64,000 bases of DNA from Nonlabens marinus S1-08 (GTDB lineage Bacteria; Bacteroidota; Bacteroidia; Flavobacteriales; Flavobacteriaceae). The notes below the pieces were generated by a model. The model had not been told where the DNA came from. It made no database searches and saw only the letters and a program-made list of their open reading frames with translations. A program made the translations under genes and the position numbers. This document shows, one piece after another, positions 47,551-56,255 of the stretch. Location of the stretch: contig NZ_AP014548.1 of the NCBI RefSeq assembly GCF_000831385.1, positions 2,471,779 through 2,535,778 on the forward strand, written 5' to 3'. Each line of letters opens with the position of its first letter. Positions within the stretch are counted from its first letter, which is position 1.

Positions 47551-49131
47551 ATGAGTTGGACAGGATGGTTTTTACTATTTATCGTATTACAAATACTTCA
47601 CGGAGTAGGTACTTGGAAGTTTTATAAAGCTGCTGGCTTCAAGTCTTGGCAGGCTTTTATTCCCATCTATAATGCGGTGATCTTAATGAAAATCATCAAT
47701 AGACCTGTCTGGTGGACGGTTTTGTTGTTTTTACCTGTGGTAAACTTGATTATGTTTATTGTAATTTGGGTAGAATTGCTGCGATCTTTTGGATTCAATA
47801 AAGCTGTGGACACTACCCTAGCGGTGCTTACTGGTGGTTTATATCTTTACTATGTCAACTACACGCAACCACTTACTCACAAAAAAGATAGATCACTAAA
47901 ACCTAGAACAGCGGTTGGTGAATGGACAAGCTCCATTTTATTTGCAATCGTGGCAGCAACTATTGTGCATACCTATGTCATGCAGCCTTTCATTATTCCA
48001 ACACCTTCTCTAGAAAAGACTTTATTAACAGGTGACTTCTTGTTTGTATCAAAGTTTCATTATGGTCCTAGATTCCCAATGACACCTATTGTAGCACCTA
48101 TGGTACACGATACCATTCCTGTGGTGGGAATCAAGAGTTACCTCGATCGACCACAACTTCCTTACCTACGCCTTCCTGGTTTGAGCAAAGTGAAGCGGAG
48201 TGATATTGTGGTGTTCAATTGGCCTATTGATAGCGTTAATGCCTATCCCTATAATGATGGAGAATATCATTACAAGCCTATTGATAAAAAGTCAAATTAT
48301 GTGAAGCGTTGTGTGGGAGTTCCTGGAGATACGCTATCCATTATACGCGGCAGAGTACATATCAACGGGAAGCCTCTAGAACTACCTGACCGCGCTAAAA
48401 TCCAACATTCCTATGTTATAGAAACGAAAGGAAGACAATATACAGAGGAGCAAATGCGCTCCTACGGCATCACAGATGGGTTCCAGCAAGGGCTATTGGT
48501 AGAAACAGATAAACCAGGACTATCCATCAAAGCAGCTACTGAAGATGCCATTGCACAGCTGGAAGCTGATGGTAATGTGGTAAGCAAGGAGCAAGTCGTA
48601 TTCTCAGACGGTGGTTCGCAACGGTATTTCCCGTATGATGGAATGGTCGCTAATGATTATGACAACTTCTCCCCTTTTCTGATTCCTGCGGAAGGCATGA
48701 CCACCCCTATTTCCTATAAAAACATAGATTATTACAAAAGAATCATTGAAGTCTATGAAGGTACAGAAATGGAAATTTCAAACACAGTAGAAATCAGTGG
48801 TAATAAAGTGTATTTGAATGGCAAGCCGTTAACAGAATATACGTTCTTGCAAGATTACTATTGGCTTATGGGTGATAACCGCCATAACAGTGAGGACAGC
48901 CGTATATGGGGGTATGTTCCAGAAAGCCATGTGGTAGGTAAACCTGTATTTGTTTGGATGAGTCTGGATCAAACTAAACCATTCTTCCAGATGGTACGAT
49001 GGGATCGACTGTTTACAACCGTTCACGGTAGCGGGCAGCCTATCTCCTACTTCGTTTATTTTGTAGTGGTATTGATTGCTTATTTTGCCGTTCGGAAGAT
49101 TTTAAAAATACGCAAAGCCAAAAAACAGTAA
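47551..49131 (+). CDS. lepB: Signal peptidase I with N-terminal DUF5684-like membrane domain
   Basis: 526 residues, larger than the 324 residues of E. coli LepB. Residues 1-105 form three to four membrane helices of the DUF5684 type (GFKSWQAFIPIYNAVILMKI). The S26 catalytic domain follows its own anchor helix (125-145): Ser153 in IPTPSLEKTLLTGD and Lys251 in NYVKRCVGVPGD, then box E GDNRHNSEDSRIWGYVP. A large insertion (about 280-420) separates Lys251 from box E. It cleaves export signal peptides on the outer face of the inner membrane. Separated from WbqC by only a TAATG junction. Confidence 0.94.
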   Translation: MSWTGWFLLFIVLQILHGVGTWKFYKAAGFKSWQAFIPIYNAVILMKIINRPVWWTVLLFLPVVNLIMFIVIWVELLRSFGFNKAVDTTLAVLTGGLYLYYVNYTQPLTHKKDRSLKPRTAVGEWTSSILFAIVAATIVHTYVMQPFIIPTPSLEKTLLTGDFLFVSKFHYGPRFPMTPIVAPMVHDTIPVVGIKSYLDRPQLPYLRLPGLSKVKRSDIVVFNWPIDSVNAYPYNDGEYHYKPIDKKSNYVKRCVGVPGDTLSIIRGRVHINGKPLELPDRAKIQHSYVIETKGRQYTEEQMRSYGITDGFQQGLLVETDKPGLSIKAATEDAIAQLEADGNVVSKEQVVFSDGGSQRYFPYDGMVANDYDNFSPFLIPAEGMTTPISYKNIDYYKRIIEVYEGTEMEISNTVEISGNKVYLNGKPLTEYTFLQDYYWLMGDNRHNSEDSRIWGYVPESHVVGKPVFVWMSLDQTKPFFQMVRWDRLFTTVHGSGQPISYFVYFVVVLIAYFAVRKILKIRKAKKQ

Positions 49132-49742
49132 TGACGCTCATCCTACATCCCAGTTATTTTATGGATGTAGTGACGTTAGGACGTCTTTACAAGGCTTCCA
49201 CAGTCTTACTGGACACAAATGACAGTTACGTCAAACAAACCTATAGAAACCGTTGTTTGATAGCTGGGGCAAATGGAACGTTGAATTTAAACATTCCTAT
49301 AGTCCATCAAGGGTCTGGGTCATCTGTGGCTTATTCTACAATTGAAATAGACCATAGTCAATCCTGGGCTAGCACGCACCTTAAAAGTATAGGAAGCGCT
49401 TATCGCAGCAGTCCTTACTTTGAATACTATGAAGATGATCTTAAAGAGCTTTTTGCACATATCCCACAGCAATTAACGGATTGGAATGTGAAAACAATGA
49501 AGTGGTTGTGCGACTTACTTCATATACCCACAGATTGGGCAAAAGCAAATAACTATACCTCAGATCCCGAGGCTACGTATTTAATTATTGCTAAAAAAGA
49601 ATATCTAGAAACCCTACCTGCTTATGCTCAAGTGTTTCAAGAAAAACACGGTTTTACACCACATTTATCGGCACTGGATTTGTTATTTAACCTTGGACCA
49701 AGCTCCCGTGACTATTTAAAACATATAGAGACAAACCAGTGA
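49131..49742 (+). CDS. WbqC-like family protein
   Basis: 203 residues, soluble, no signal peptide. WbqC-family hallmarks are ILHPSYFMDVVTLGRLYKA, YVKQTYRNRCLIAGANGTLNLNIPI, THLKSIGSAYRSSPYFEYYEDDLKELF and FNLGPSSRDYL. The family occurs in polysaccharide clusters and, in Flavobacteriia, next to lepB; its biochemical role is not established. Its start codon uses the last A of the lepB stop (TAATG), and its stop overlaps the GTG start of the next gene. Confidence 0.88.
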   Translation: MTLILHPSYFMDVVTLGRLYKASTVLLDTNDSYVKQTYRNRCLIAGANGTLNLNIPIVHQGSGSSVAYSTIEIDHSQSWASTHLKSIGSAYRSSPYFEYYEDDLKELFAHIPQQLTDWNVKTMKWLCDLLHIPTDWAKANNYTSDPEATYLIIAKKEYLETLPAYAQVFQEKHGFTPHLSALDLLFNLGPSSRDYLKHIETNQ

Positions 49743-50608
49743 CCAGCCATTACGATCGATTCAAAGCTTTTTATCAAACCTCCAGTTTCTGGAGTGGAAA
49801 GCTGGCTGGAGTTCAACAATTCCCACTATCGAATTTTAATTTCGAACACTTATCAGAAGCTGAGGAGTCACTGGAACTACCTGCCATACCTGTAGATACC
49901 GTCTTAGGCAAAAGAGCAGAATACTTTTTTAAGTTTTGTGTCGAACAAAGCTCGAATTACCAGTTACTAGCAGCTAATGAGCAAATATTTAGTGGTAAGG
50001 ACACCATAGGTGAGTTGGACTTTATTTTGCAGCATCGGTATAGTGGTAAAGTTATTCATGTTGAATTGGTTTATAAATTTTACATCTATGAACCTCACTC
50101 TCACAAACCCTCACGATTTTTAAGTCATAATCAAAATGAGGAATTGTCCTTCTACGTGGGGCCTAATCGTCGCGATTATTTCATAAAAAAGTTTGAACAC
50201 CTTGCTGCTCGACAGCTGCAGTTACTGTATCGTCCAGAAACTCAGGAACGTTTGTCACATATAGGTATTTCCCTAGATAAAATAGAGCAACAGGTGTGTT
50301 TTTTGGCTCATGTATTCATCCCTAGAGAGGCCTGGCAACAAGACTTCCCCTATCTCAATAAAAAATGTATTGTAGGATATTATATGGATGAGTTCGCTTT
50401 CGCGAAAGCGTATACCGACAACCTTTATTTCCTGCCTGAAAAAAAAGAATGGAAGATGCAGCCGCAACGACTGGATCAATTTTACACGCATCAAAAGATC
50501 TTGGAACATTGCAGAACAAGCTTGCAAAGAGGTTTTGCCCCAATGGTGTGGATGCTTCTACAAGACGGAAGCTTTGAGAGGTTTTTTATCGTTTCCACAA
50601 GAGATTGA
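49739..50608 (+). CDS. DUF1853 family protein
   Basis: 289 residues, soluble. DUF1853 signature: LGKRAEYFFKFCVEQSSNYQLLAANEQIFSGKDTIGELDFIL, then HVELVYKFYIY. The E/D-x-n-E-x-K-like pattern (GELDFIL...HVELVYKFY) is reminiscent of the PD-(D/E)XK nuclease fold; this is an inference, no activity is known. Start is GTG 49739 in a GTGA overlap with WbqC. A palindrome copy at 50393 encodes EFAFAKAYTD, so the motif is tolerated in a structured region. Confidence 0.85.
   Translation: MTSHYDRFKAFYQTSSFWSGKLAGVQQFPLSNFNFEHLSEAEESLELPAIPVDTVLGKRAEYFFKFCVEQSSNYQLLAANEQIFSGKDTIGELDFILQHRYSGKVIHVELVYKFYIYEPHSHKPSRFLSHNQNEELSFYVGPNRRDYFIKKFEHLAARQLQLLYRPETQERLSHIGISLDKIEQQVCFLAHVFIPREAWQQDFPYLNKKCIVGYYMDEFAFAKAYTDNLYFLPEKKEWKMQPQRLDQFYTHQKILEHCRTSLQRGFAPMVWMLLQDGSFERFFIVSTRD
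50393..50412. repeat. Dispersed palindrome copy 14, inside the DUF1853 gene
   Basis: Perfect core at 50396-50409, one outer mismatch; encodes FAFAKA. Confidence 0.93.
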
Positions 50609-50672
50609 ACGCCCTGTTTTAACAAGATGTTTTCAACCTTATCGCCTTTGATTATTATCTTTAAGAAAAAGA

Positions 50673-50807
50673 ATGATTATGGAACGCAAGTTTGAAAGAA
50701 AAACGGAAGACCAGCCACTAGGTAAGCTGGGAGATAGATCAAAGCCGAAAGATTTTGATCTTGAAAAAGAAAGCATTAACAAGAAAAATAAAGAAAAAGA
50801 AAAATAA
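50673..50807 (+). CDS. Lysine-rich micro-protein directly upstream of dps
   Basis: 44 residues (MIMERKFERK, then ...GKLGDRSKPKDFDLEKESINKKNKEKEK). About a third of the residues are Lys and a quarter are acidic; no hydrophobic segment, probably disordered. Its TAA is directly followed by the ATG of dps, which suggests translational coupling. A second ATG two codons in (50679) is equally possible. Not recognised. The tight junction is the main support that it is real. Confidence 0.6.
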   Translation: MIMERKFERKTEDQPLGKLGDRSKPKDFDLEKESINKKNKEKEK

Positions 50808-51299
50808 ATGAATTACCTGAATTTTAATACTGAAAAAGCAAAGGACACCTCAAAGCAACTCAATATTTTGTTAGCTGATTATCACATGTATTATCAAAAG
50901 CTACGCAACTATCATTGGAACATAGTAGGTCATAACTTTTTTGACCTGCATGTAAAGTTTGAAGAAATGTATGATGATGCTGTTTTAAAGATTGATGAAA
51001 TTGCAGAGCGTATTTTGACTTTAAGGTATCAACCAACTTCTAATTACAGTGACTATATTAAAATGTCCAGTATCAAAGAAACCAAATCTGATCTACAGGA
51101 TACAGAGATGGTAGACAATCTATTATCTGATCATGGTTTGTTACTCAAACAAATGGCTCAAGTAGTAGAAACTGCCGGAGAAGCGGAAGATGAAGGTACT
51201 ATAGATTTAATAGGTGCTTACATACGTGAACTGGAAACAACTAGCTGGATGCTTGATGCCTGGAGAATGAAGAAGGGCGATACTCGTACATCTGTATAA
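50808..51299 (+). CDS. dps: Dps family ferritin-like DNA-protection protein
   Basis: 163 residues forming a four-helix bundle that assembles to a dodecameric iron-storing shell and protects DNA from oxidation. The intersubunit ferroxidase site is visible: His in NYHWNIVG, then HNFFDLHVKFEEMYDDAVLKIDEIAERI with the H-x(n)-D-x3-E arrangement. No long lysine tail is present on Dps itself, while the micro-protein encoded just upstream is Lys-rich. Start ATG follows the upstream stop without a gap; a terminator follows. Confidence 0.94.
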   Translation: MNYLNFNTEKAKDTSKQLNILLADYHMYYQKLRNYHWNIVGHNFFDLHVKFEEMYDDAVLKIDEIAERILTLRYQPTSNYSDYIKMSSIKETKSDLQDTEMVDNLLSDHGLLLKQMAQVVETAGEAEDEGTIDLIGAYIRELETTSWMLDAWRMKKGDTRTSV

Positions 51300-51321
51300 G
51301 TTCAATTCTAATAAATTTACG

Positions 51322-51352
51322 AAGCCATCTCCACCTAGAGATGGCTTTTTTT
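51322..51352 (+). terminator. Terminator of the dps operon
   Basis: Arms AAGCCATCTC (51322-51331) and GAGATGGCTT (51338-51347) plus T-run. It ends 7 bp before the next gene starts. Confidence 0.88.
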
Positions 51353-51358
51353 CATCCT

Positions 51359-52255
51359 ATGAACAGATATCTCTTTATAACACCTTGGTTTTTGTTGCTC
51401 TTTGCCTGTCAGGACCTTGGCAACCTTCAAGCAGTTGCAGCTGTACCTAATTCGTTAGACGAAATAAGCGGTATGCAGGTGTTTACAATGCCTAGTGGCG
51501 ATGTTTCTTTCTTATCCATAAATGACTCTGGGAATGGGCCTCATCTCTATTCTTATATCCAATCAGATCAAATTTATGATCAAAAGGTAAAGGGCGTCTC
51601 AAATATAGATTGGGAAGATATAGCCTTATCCCTTACTGCTGATGGAACTCCCGAGTTTGTATTTATTGCCGACACGGGCAATAATAACAACTCCAGAAAA
51701 AGCTTTCAGATCATACAGGTACATGCAAACGAGATTGGCTCCAGTAACAGTATAACATCCAAAACCTACCCCTTTATTTATGAAGATATGCAAGACAACT
51801 TGCCTAGCAGTGGAATTTACCACGACTGTGAAGCTATTGTTTATAAAGAGGGAAGGATATATTTGTTCACGAAAAATCGGAATAAGAAGTTTGACGGCTT
51901 TACTTCCATTTATAGCCTTGACATCAAGAATGAAGCTACTGTAGCTAAATTATTAAACAAGGTTTATATAGGCTCAAAACGTAGTACCTCTCGAGTAACT
52001 GCAGCTGATATCAATCCTAAAGGAGAAGTAGGGTTACTCACTCACAATAAGGTGATTTTACTTAATGATTTTGATGAAAGCTTTTCAAGTTTTGACAAGA
52101 AGATTTATGAACTGAAACACGATTCTCAAAAGGAAGCAATGGCCTTCATCAATGATTCAGTTGTTTTGATAGCAGACGAACGATCAAAAAAAGGCGGTGG
52201 GAATGTTTATAAATTTGAACTTAAGGCTTCTTTTTTAGATGTTTCAAGAAAGTGA
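51359..52255 (+). CDS. Lipoprotein with beta-propeller-like repeats
   Basis: 298 residues from ATG 51359. Lipoprotein signal ending at Cys (LLLFACQDLG). Motifs FLSINDSGNGPHLYSY, NIDWEDIALSL and FVFIADTGNNNNSRKSFQIIQV are typical of NHL/phytase-like propeller lipoproteins in flavobacteria (NDSG...DWEDIA...GNN). No catalytic assignment. An ATG at 51341 would lie inside the terminator stem and is rejected as start. Its 3-prime end overlaps a small minus-strand gene by 35 bp. Confidence 0.75.
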   Translation: MNRYLFITPWFLLLFACQDLGNLQAVAAVPNSLDEISGMQVFTMPSGDVSFLSINDSGNGPHLYSYIQSDQIYDQKVKGVSNIDWEDIALSLTADGTPEFVFIADTGNNNNSRKSFQIIQVHANEIGSSNSITSKTYPFIYEDMQDNLPSSGIYHDCEAIVYKEGRIYLFTKNRNKKFDGFTSIYSLDIKNEATVAKLLNKVYIGSKRSTSRVTAADINPKGEVGLLTHNKVILLNDFDESFSSFDKKIYELKHDSQKEAMAFINDSVVLIADERSKKGGGNVYKFELKASFLDVSRK

Positions 52256-52397
52256 TTCCTCCCCATAATTCAACAGCTACGCCAATGATAATCATGCCCG
52301 TTGCTCCTACTATTCCGAAGTAGCTCATCGCTACCCCAGCGATTACAATCATACTACCAACTGCTATAAGGGCAATACCTGATCTGGGATTTAACAT
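52221..52397 (-). CDS. Small two-helix membrane protein
   Basis: 58 residues (start MLNPRSGIALIAVGSMIVIA, end FLKHLKKKP). Two hydrophobic helices (8-28 and 32-50) separated by a short glycine turn, with a basic C-terminus. The reading frame is uninterrupted and its composition fits a real membrane protein. It overlaps the 3-prime end of the convergent lipoprotein gene by 35 bp. Function unknown. Support is coding character only. Confidence 0.65.
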   Translation of the reverse strand: MLNPRSGIALIAVGSMIVIAGVAMSYFGIVGATGMIIIGVAVELWGGITFLKHLKKKP

Positions 52398-52488
52398 GAT
52401 TTAAATGTATTTAAATGAAGGCGAGAGATGGTAACACAATGAACACTCATAACTAGTAAACTTTCAAATATATAAAACCTCTAAAGTG

Positions 52489-55400
52489 TTAGAAACTAAA
52501 ACCAACTTGAAAACTGAACCTTAAACCATCCTCACCATTGAATAGGTTAAACGTCGCACCTATGGCATCAGCAGAATTGATCCAAAAACCACCTCCGTAA
52601 TCATTGTGCCACTGTTTGCTTTCTTCACCATCCAGCCATACTCTACCTACATCGCCACCCGCAAAAATTCCAATTTGTAAAGGCAAAAATCCTGATTTGA
52701 ATTCTTTAAAACTGTACCTCAAATCTGCTGTTCCTGCAAAGGAGCTTTCTCCAGAAAAACGTTGGGTACGATACCCACGCAGTCCAGTGTTTTGTCCCAA
52801 TTGAGCGCTTTGATAAAATTCAAAATCATCCCCTAATATTACATGGGCTTGGGCTAAAGTTCTCAAAACCAGTTTACGGTTTTTGGTTACTGCATTGTGA
52901 AATCCTAGCTTGGGTTTCAGGTAGTAAAAAATATCTTCAAACTCTTGAAGGTTTCCAATGATACCATTGTCGAATTCAAAAATCATCCCACGAGTAGGAT
53001 TGAGTGGGTTATCAAATGAGGAGTAGTTGTAAGTAGCATTGAGATCCCCATACCACTTTCTATCAAAAAACTCTGGATCAGAAAGTGTAGCGGCATAATC
53101 AGCTATGAATCGATCCTGACTATCTTCTACTTCAATACCACGTACGGTAGCTGTCAACTTTAAATTAGAGCCGTATTCCCCACGATACACCGTACCCGCT
53201 CCGACTGCATAAGTACTCAATCGTACCCGATTAAAGTCAAAATCTACTACATCGTCATTGTTTGCAGTATCATTTCCTAATCCGAAAAAATTCTCTGTAA
53301 AGGTTGGCCCAGTATATTTACCGTAAAATAGCAAATTTGCATTTCTAAATATTCCAGCAAACTCCCCTTGATACTCAATCAAATATCCCTGAGTTGCGAA
53401 ATAATATCCCGCCGTAAATTTGTGTACTCTTGTATGTGGATTTCTATTAAAACCATCTACGGTATATACATTTTGAAGCCCTAAACGTATACCATCATCC
53501 GGATTAAATCCTATTGCTGGAGTCAAGACATTGTAGGCTTTTATGTTCTTTCTAGGATCGTAAAGGTTGATGCCATAAGCGTCTGTTGTTCTTTTTGTAG
53601 CATCTGCAATACTTGTAAAGGTGTTTTCCTTAGATTGATGATCAAATAATGTGATCGCCCTGCCCTCTTCTAGATCATAGATATCATTATCTTGACCACC
53701 TATCACACGCACTTTTATAGGGTTTCCAGCCTTGTCTGTAGCATGAATAATATCTTCATCGTCTAACGCATAAATCCAGATCTCTTTAGTATCAGTCTTG
53801 TCATATATTCTATCTAACACTACATCAGCTCTTTCTCCACCCTTGTTTCTATAGACTGTGACTCTTGTTTTTCCCTTTTCAATTCGTTCGATATCGATAA
53901 TATCATCCTTATCTGTTCCAGTTACAATTGCTAGTCGGGAAAGTACTTTATAATACCGCTCTGCTATATCAACCAGATTGGCACGACGGTCTTTCATACT
54001 GTTTATAATATCTTGAGTAGTAGGATTTACATAAATTTCTGCAGGAAGGTTTCTAAATGCGGCTTCAATCTCTGCATCTGTCAAATTATTTTGAATAAAT
54101 CTCGCTTGTTCTAGCCATACTTCTCTATCCGCTTCTTTTGCAAGGCTGCGATCTAAATAAGTGGCTGCAGTGTTGAACCACTTGACATTATCTAAATTAT
54201 CATTGTAAGTAGCGAATTGTTTTGTGATTCCTATAAGCGTGCGGAGTGTGGCAAATACAGCTCCATCAAAATTAGAAAATACCTGATCTCTATCCCTAGG
54301 TATAGGCTTGAAGATGTGATTACCGTTATCCAATTCGAACTCTGACCATCGCCATTGATCCTGATGACGGTCCCAGTCGCCTAATAACATATCAAACATC
54401 CTCGCTCTAACATAGGAATCTTGATCAATTTTGTACTTCTCATCTTGAGCGAGTTTCTCAAAAACATCGGCAGTGCTATGAATATCGTCTGGTTTTCCAA
54501 AACTTTGCAGATCCTTAAAATTATCTTCAGGACGTTCCACGAGCATGTACAATTCATCCCCATAATCAAAATTGTAATTACCCAATGCTTTTTGTTTTGG
54601 TACGTAATAAATTTCTGGATTCGTATGATAAATTCCTAAAGACTCAGATAATTCAGGTACAGCAAGAGCTCCATAGGGATGAGCCGCGGTATAAAAGTCA
54701 TACAATAAATCCTCAGCAGCGCTGCCTTTGAATCCTTCTTCAACGGATTGATCCTTGAAAACCGTGGTTTGTAAAAACTGCACCGCACTCTTTTTAAGTG
54801 CTCGCAAATTGTATTCCTTGCCTTTAGAATCTTGTAGTCTTAAGGATCTAGTTTGATGACCACCGCCTGCTCGCATCACTTTTAATCCTCCCTTAAGTGT
54901 ATCAAGTACAGCTACTTTGGCATTGATTTCAATTCCATAGAGATCACGATATTTCTTCCCCCACAACCCTTCAAATGCGTCAGACTTGTCGGTACGGTCA
55001 TCTGTATATATGTTCGCTTTCGCGAAAGCGGGAAAATCAGAAGGTAATGAGTCCACATTGTAAACTTTTGACTCTTCTATAGCTTTCTTAGTATACAGTA
55101 ACTTGTGTTTCCCATCTTCAAAACCATAAAACTGTACCCAAGAACTACCGTCTTTCATAACATCCATACGAGCGAAACCGTTACCCCCATAAGAAAATAG
55201 GCCGTCATTACTGAGGGTCACGTATCCACTCTTAGAACCTGAGCCTGAAACAATCTGCCGAACGCCCTCATTGACAATGTATTGAAGTGTATGCTCGTGA
55301 CCACTGGCGAATAAAATACGCTCTGCCTTAGAAGCAACGGCAAGTGTCGCCATACGGTCTGCCAATTCTTGATACCTTGAATTTTGCCTGTCTTGCGCGC

Positions 55401-56214
55401 TCACCCCACCACTAGTTCTAATCAAACTGGCTAAGGATGCTAATACCGGAATGGGGAAATTGCTTTGTGTAGGATATAAATGTTTGATGGCTGCATACTG
55501 TCCCCCATGAACACCATTGGTAAACAAGGGATGATGCATCACGACTATGATGGTTTTATCTTGATTTTTCTTGAATTGGCTTTCAATTTCTATAAAAAAC
55601 TCTTTGCGTGTCTTAATCTGATCACAGTCTGAATTTACCGTAGGAATTTCATCCCATTTCGCTAAATACCATTGACTATCGATTATAAGTAGTTGAATGT
55701 CATCAGAGATTTCTTTGCTCTCCACTGCACAACCTACTTTAGGTTCCCAAATGTCTTTGTCTTCTAATGCATCCTCAATGTATTTTTTCTCTCGCTCTAC
55801 ATTTACTAAGTTCTCATTGTAGTAATCGTGATTTCCAGGAATAAAAATGGTTTTACCTTCAAATTGTTCAGCAACATCAATCTGTGCATCCAAATGATTT
55901 TCAGCAATAGGACGAAACTCTGAACCCTCAGCAGGCATTCCGGTTGGGTAAATGTTATCTCCCAAGAATACAAGGTAATCCCCTGAGGTTTCCCGAGCTG
56001 TCTTCAAATAACTTTCTAGAGAAAGTAAACCATCGCTTTTACCACCTATGGGTGAGTAACCTACGTCGCCTATGAGGTAAAAACTTTTTTCAATATCAGA
56101 ATTTGGCGGGTAGGGAATATCAACTTCTTCACCTTCTTTATACTGAGCATTGTAGCTTGCACATCCAGAAAGGATTACGAAGCCTATTAATAAAAGAATG
56201 TTATTTTTATTCAT
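52489..56214 (-). CDS. Metallophosphoesterase / kinase-like / Omp85 barrel fusion, paralogue B
   Basis: 1241 residues. Lipoprotein signal with Cys (FVILSGCASY), then a purple-acid-phosphatase-like calcineurin domain with an intact ligand set: LIGDVG, FLGDNIY, PGNHDYY, MHHPLFTNGVHG, SGHEH. A central domain (about 410-700) contains GGLKVMRAGGG, a putative ATP-Lys stretch YNLRALKKSA, GDWDRHQDQWRW near residue 610 and PRDRDQVF. The C-terminal Omp85-type barrel (about 880-1241) has LRGYRTQRFSG. Predicted to sit in the outer membrane with periplasmic enzymatic parts. Substrate unknown. A palindrome copy at 55013 encodes PAFAKANIY. Divergent from the HD gene with only 41 bp between them. Confidence 0.87.
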   Translation of the reverse strand: MNKNNILLLIGFVILSGCASYNAQYKEGEEVDIPYPPNSDIEKSFYLIGDVGYSPIGGKSDGLLSLESYLKTARETSGDYLVFLGDNIYPTGMPAEGSEFRPIAENHLDAQIDVAEQFEGKTIFIPGNHDYYNENLVNVEREKKYIEDALEDKDIWEPKVGCAVESKEISDDIQLLIIDSQWYLAKWDEIPTVNSDCDQIKTRKEFFIEIESQFKKNQDKTIIVVMHHPLFTNGVHGGQYAAIKHLYPTQSNFPIPVLASLASLIRTSGGVSAQDRQNSRYQELADRMATLAVASKAERILFASGHEHTLQYIVNEGVRQIVSGSGSKSGYVTLSNDGLFSYGGNGFARMDVMKDGSSWVQFYGFEDGKHKLLYTKKAIEESKVYNVDSLPSDFPAFAKANIYTDDRTDKSDAFEGLWGKKYRDLYGIEINAKVAVLDTLKGGLKVMRAGGGHQTRSLRLQDSKGKEYNLRALKKSAVQFLQTTVFKDQSVEEGFKGSAAEDLLYDFYTAAHPYGALAVPELSESLGIYHTNPEIYYVPKQKALGNYNFDYGDELYMLVERPEDNFKDLQSFGKPDDIHSTADVFEKLAQDEKYKIDQDSYVRARMFDMLLGDWDRHQDQWRWSEFELDNGNHIFKPIPRDRDQVFSNFDGAVFATLRTLIGITKQFATYNDNLDNVKWFNTAATYLDRSLAKEADREVWLEQARFIQNNLTDAEIEAAFRNLPAEIYVNPTTQDIINSMKDRRANLVDIAERYYKVLSRLAIVTGTDKDDIIDIERIEKGKTRVTVYRNKGGERADVVLDRIYDKTDTKEIWIYALDDEDIIHATDKAGNPIKVRVIGGQDNDIYDLEEGRAITLFDHQSKENTFTSIADATKRTTDAYGINLYDPRKNIKAYNVLTPAIGFNPDDGIRLGLQNVYTVDGFNRNPHTRVHKFTAGYYFATQGYLIEYQGEFAGIFRNANLLFYGKYTGPTFTENFFGLGNDTANNDDVVDFDFNRVRLSTYAVGAGTVYRGEYGSNLKLTATVRGIEVEDSQDRFIADYAATLSDPEFFDRKWYGDLNATYNYSSFDNPLNPTRGMIFEFDNGIIGNLQEFEDIFYYLKPKLGFHNAVTKNRKLVLRTLAQAHVILGDDFEFYQSAQLGQNTGLRGYRTQRFSGESSFAGTADLRYSFKEFKSGFLPLQIGIFAGGDVGRVWLDGEESKQWHNDYGGGFWINSADAIGATFNLFNGEDGLRFSFQVGFSF
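55013..55032. repeat. Dispersed palindrome copy 15, inside paralogue B
   Basis: Perfect core at 55016-55029; encodes AFAKA in the linker after the phosphoesterase domain. Confidence 0.93.
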
Positions 56215-56255
56215 TTATGAGTTATTCATGGTAATTTTAAATCTTAAACTCTCTT

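Noticed and set aside
51341..51358. Upstream ATG of the propeller-like lipoprotein
   Set aside because: It falls within the dps terminator stem; ATG 51359 starts a normal lipoprotein signal.
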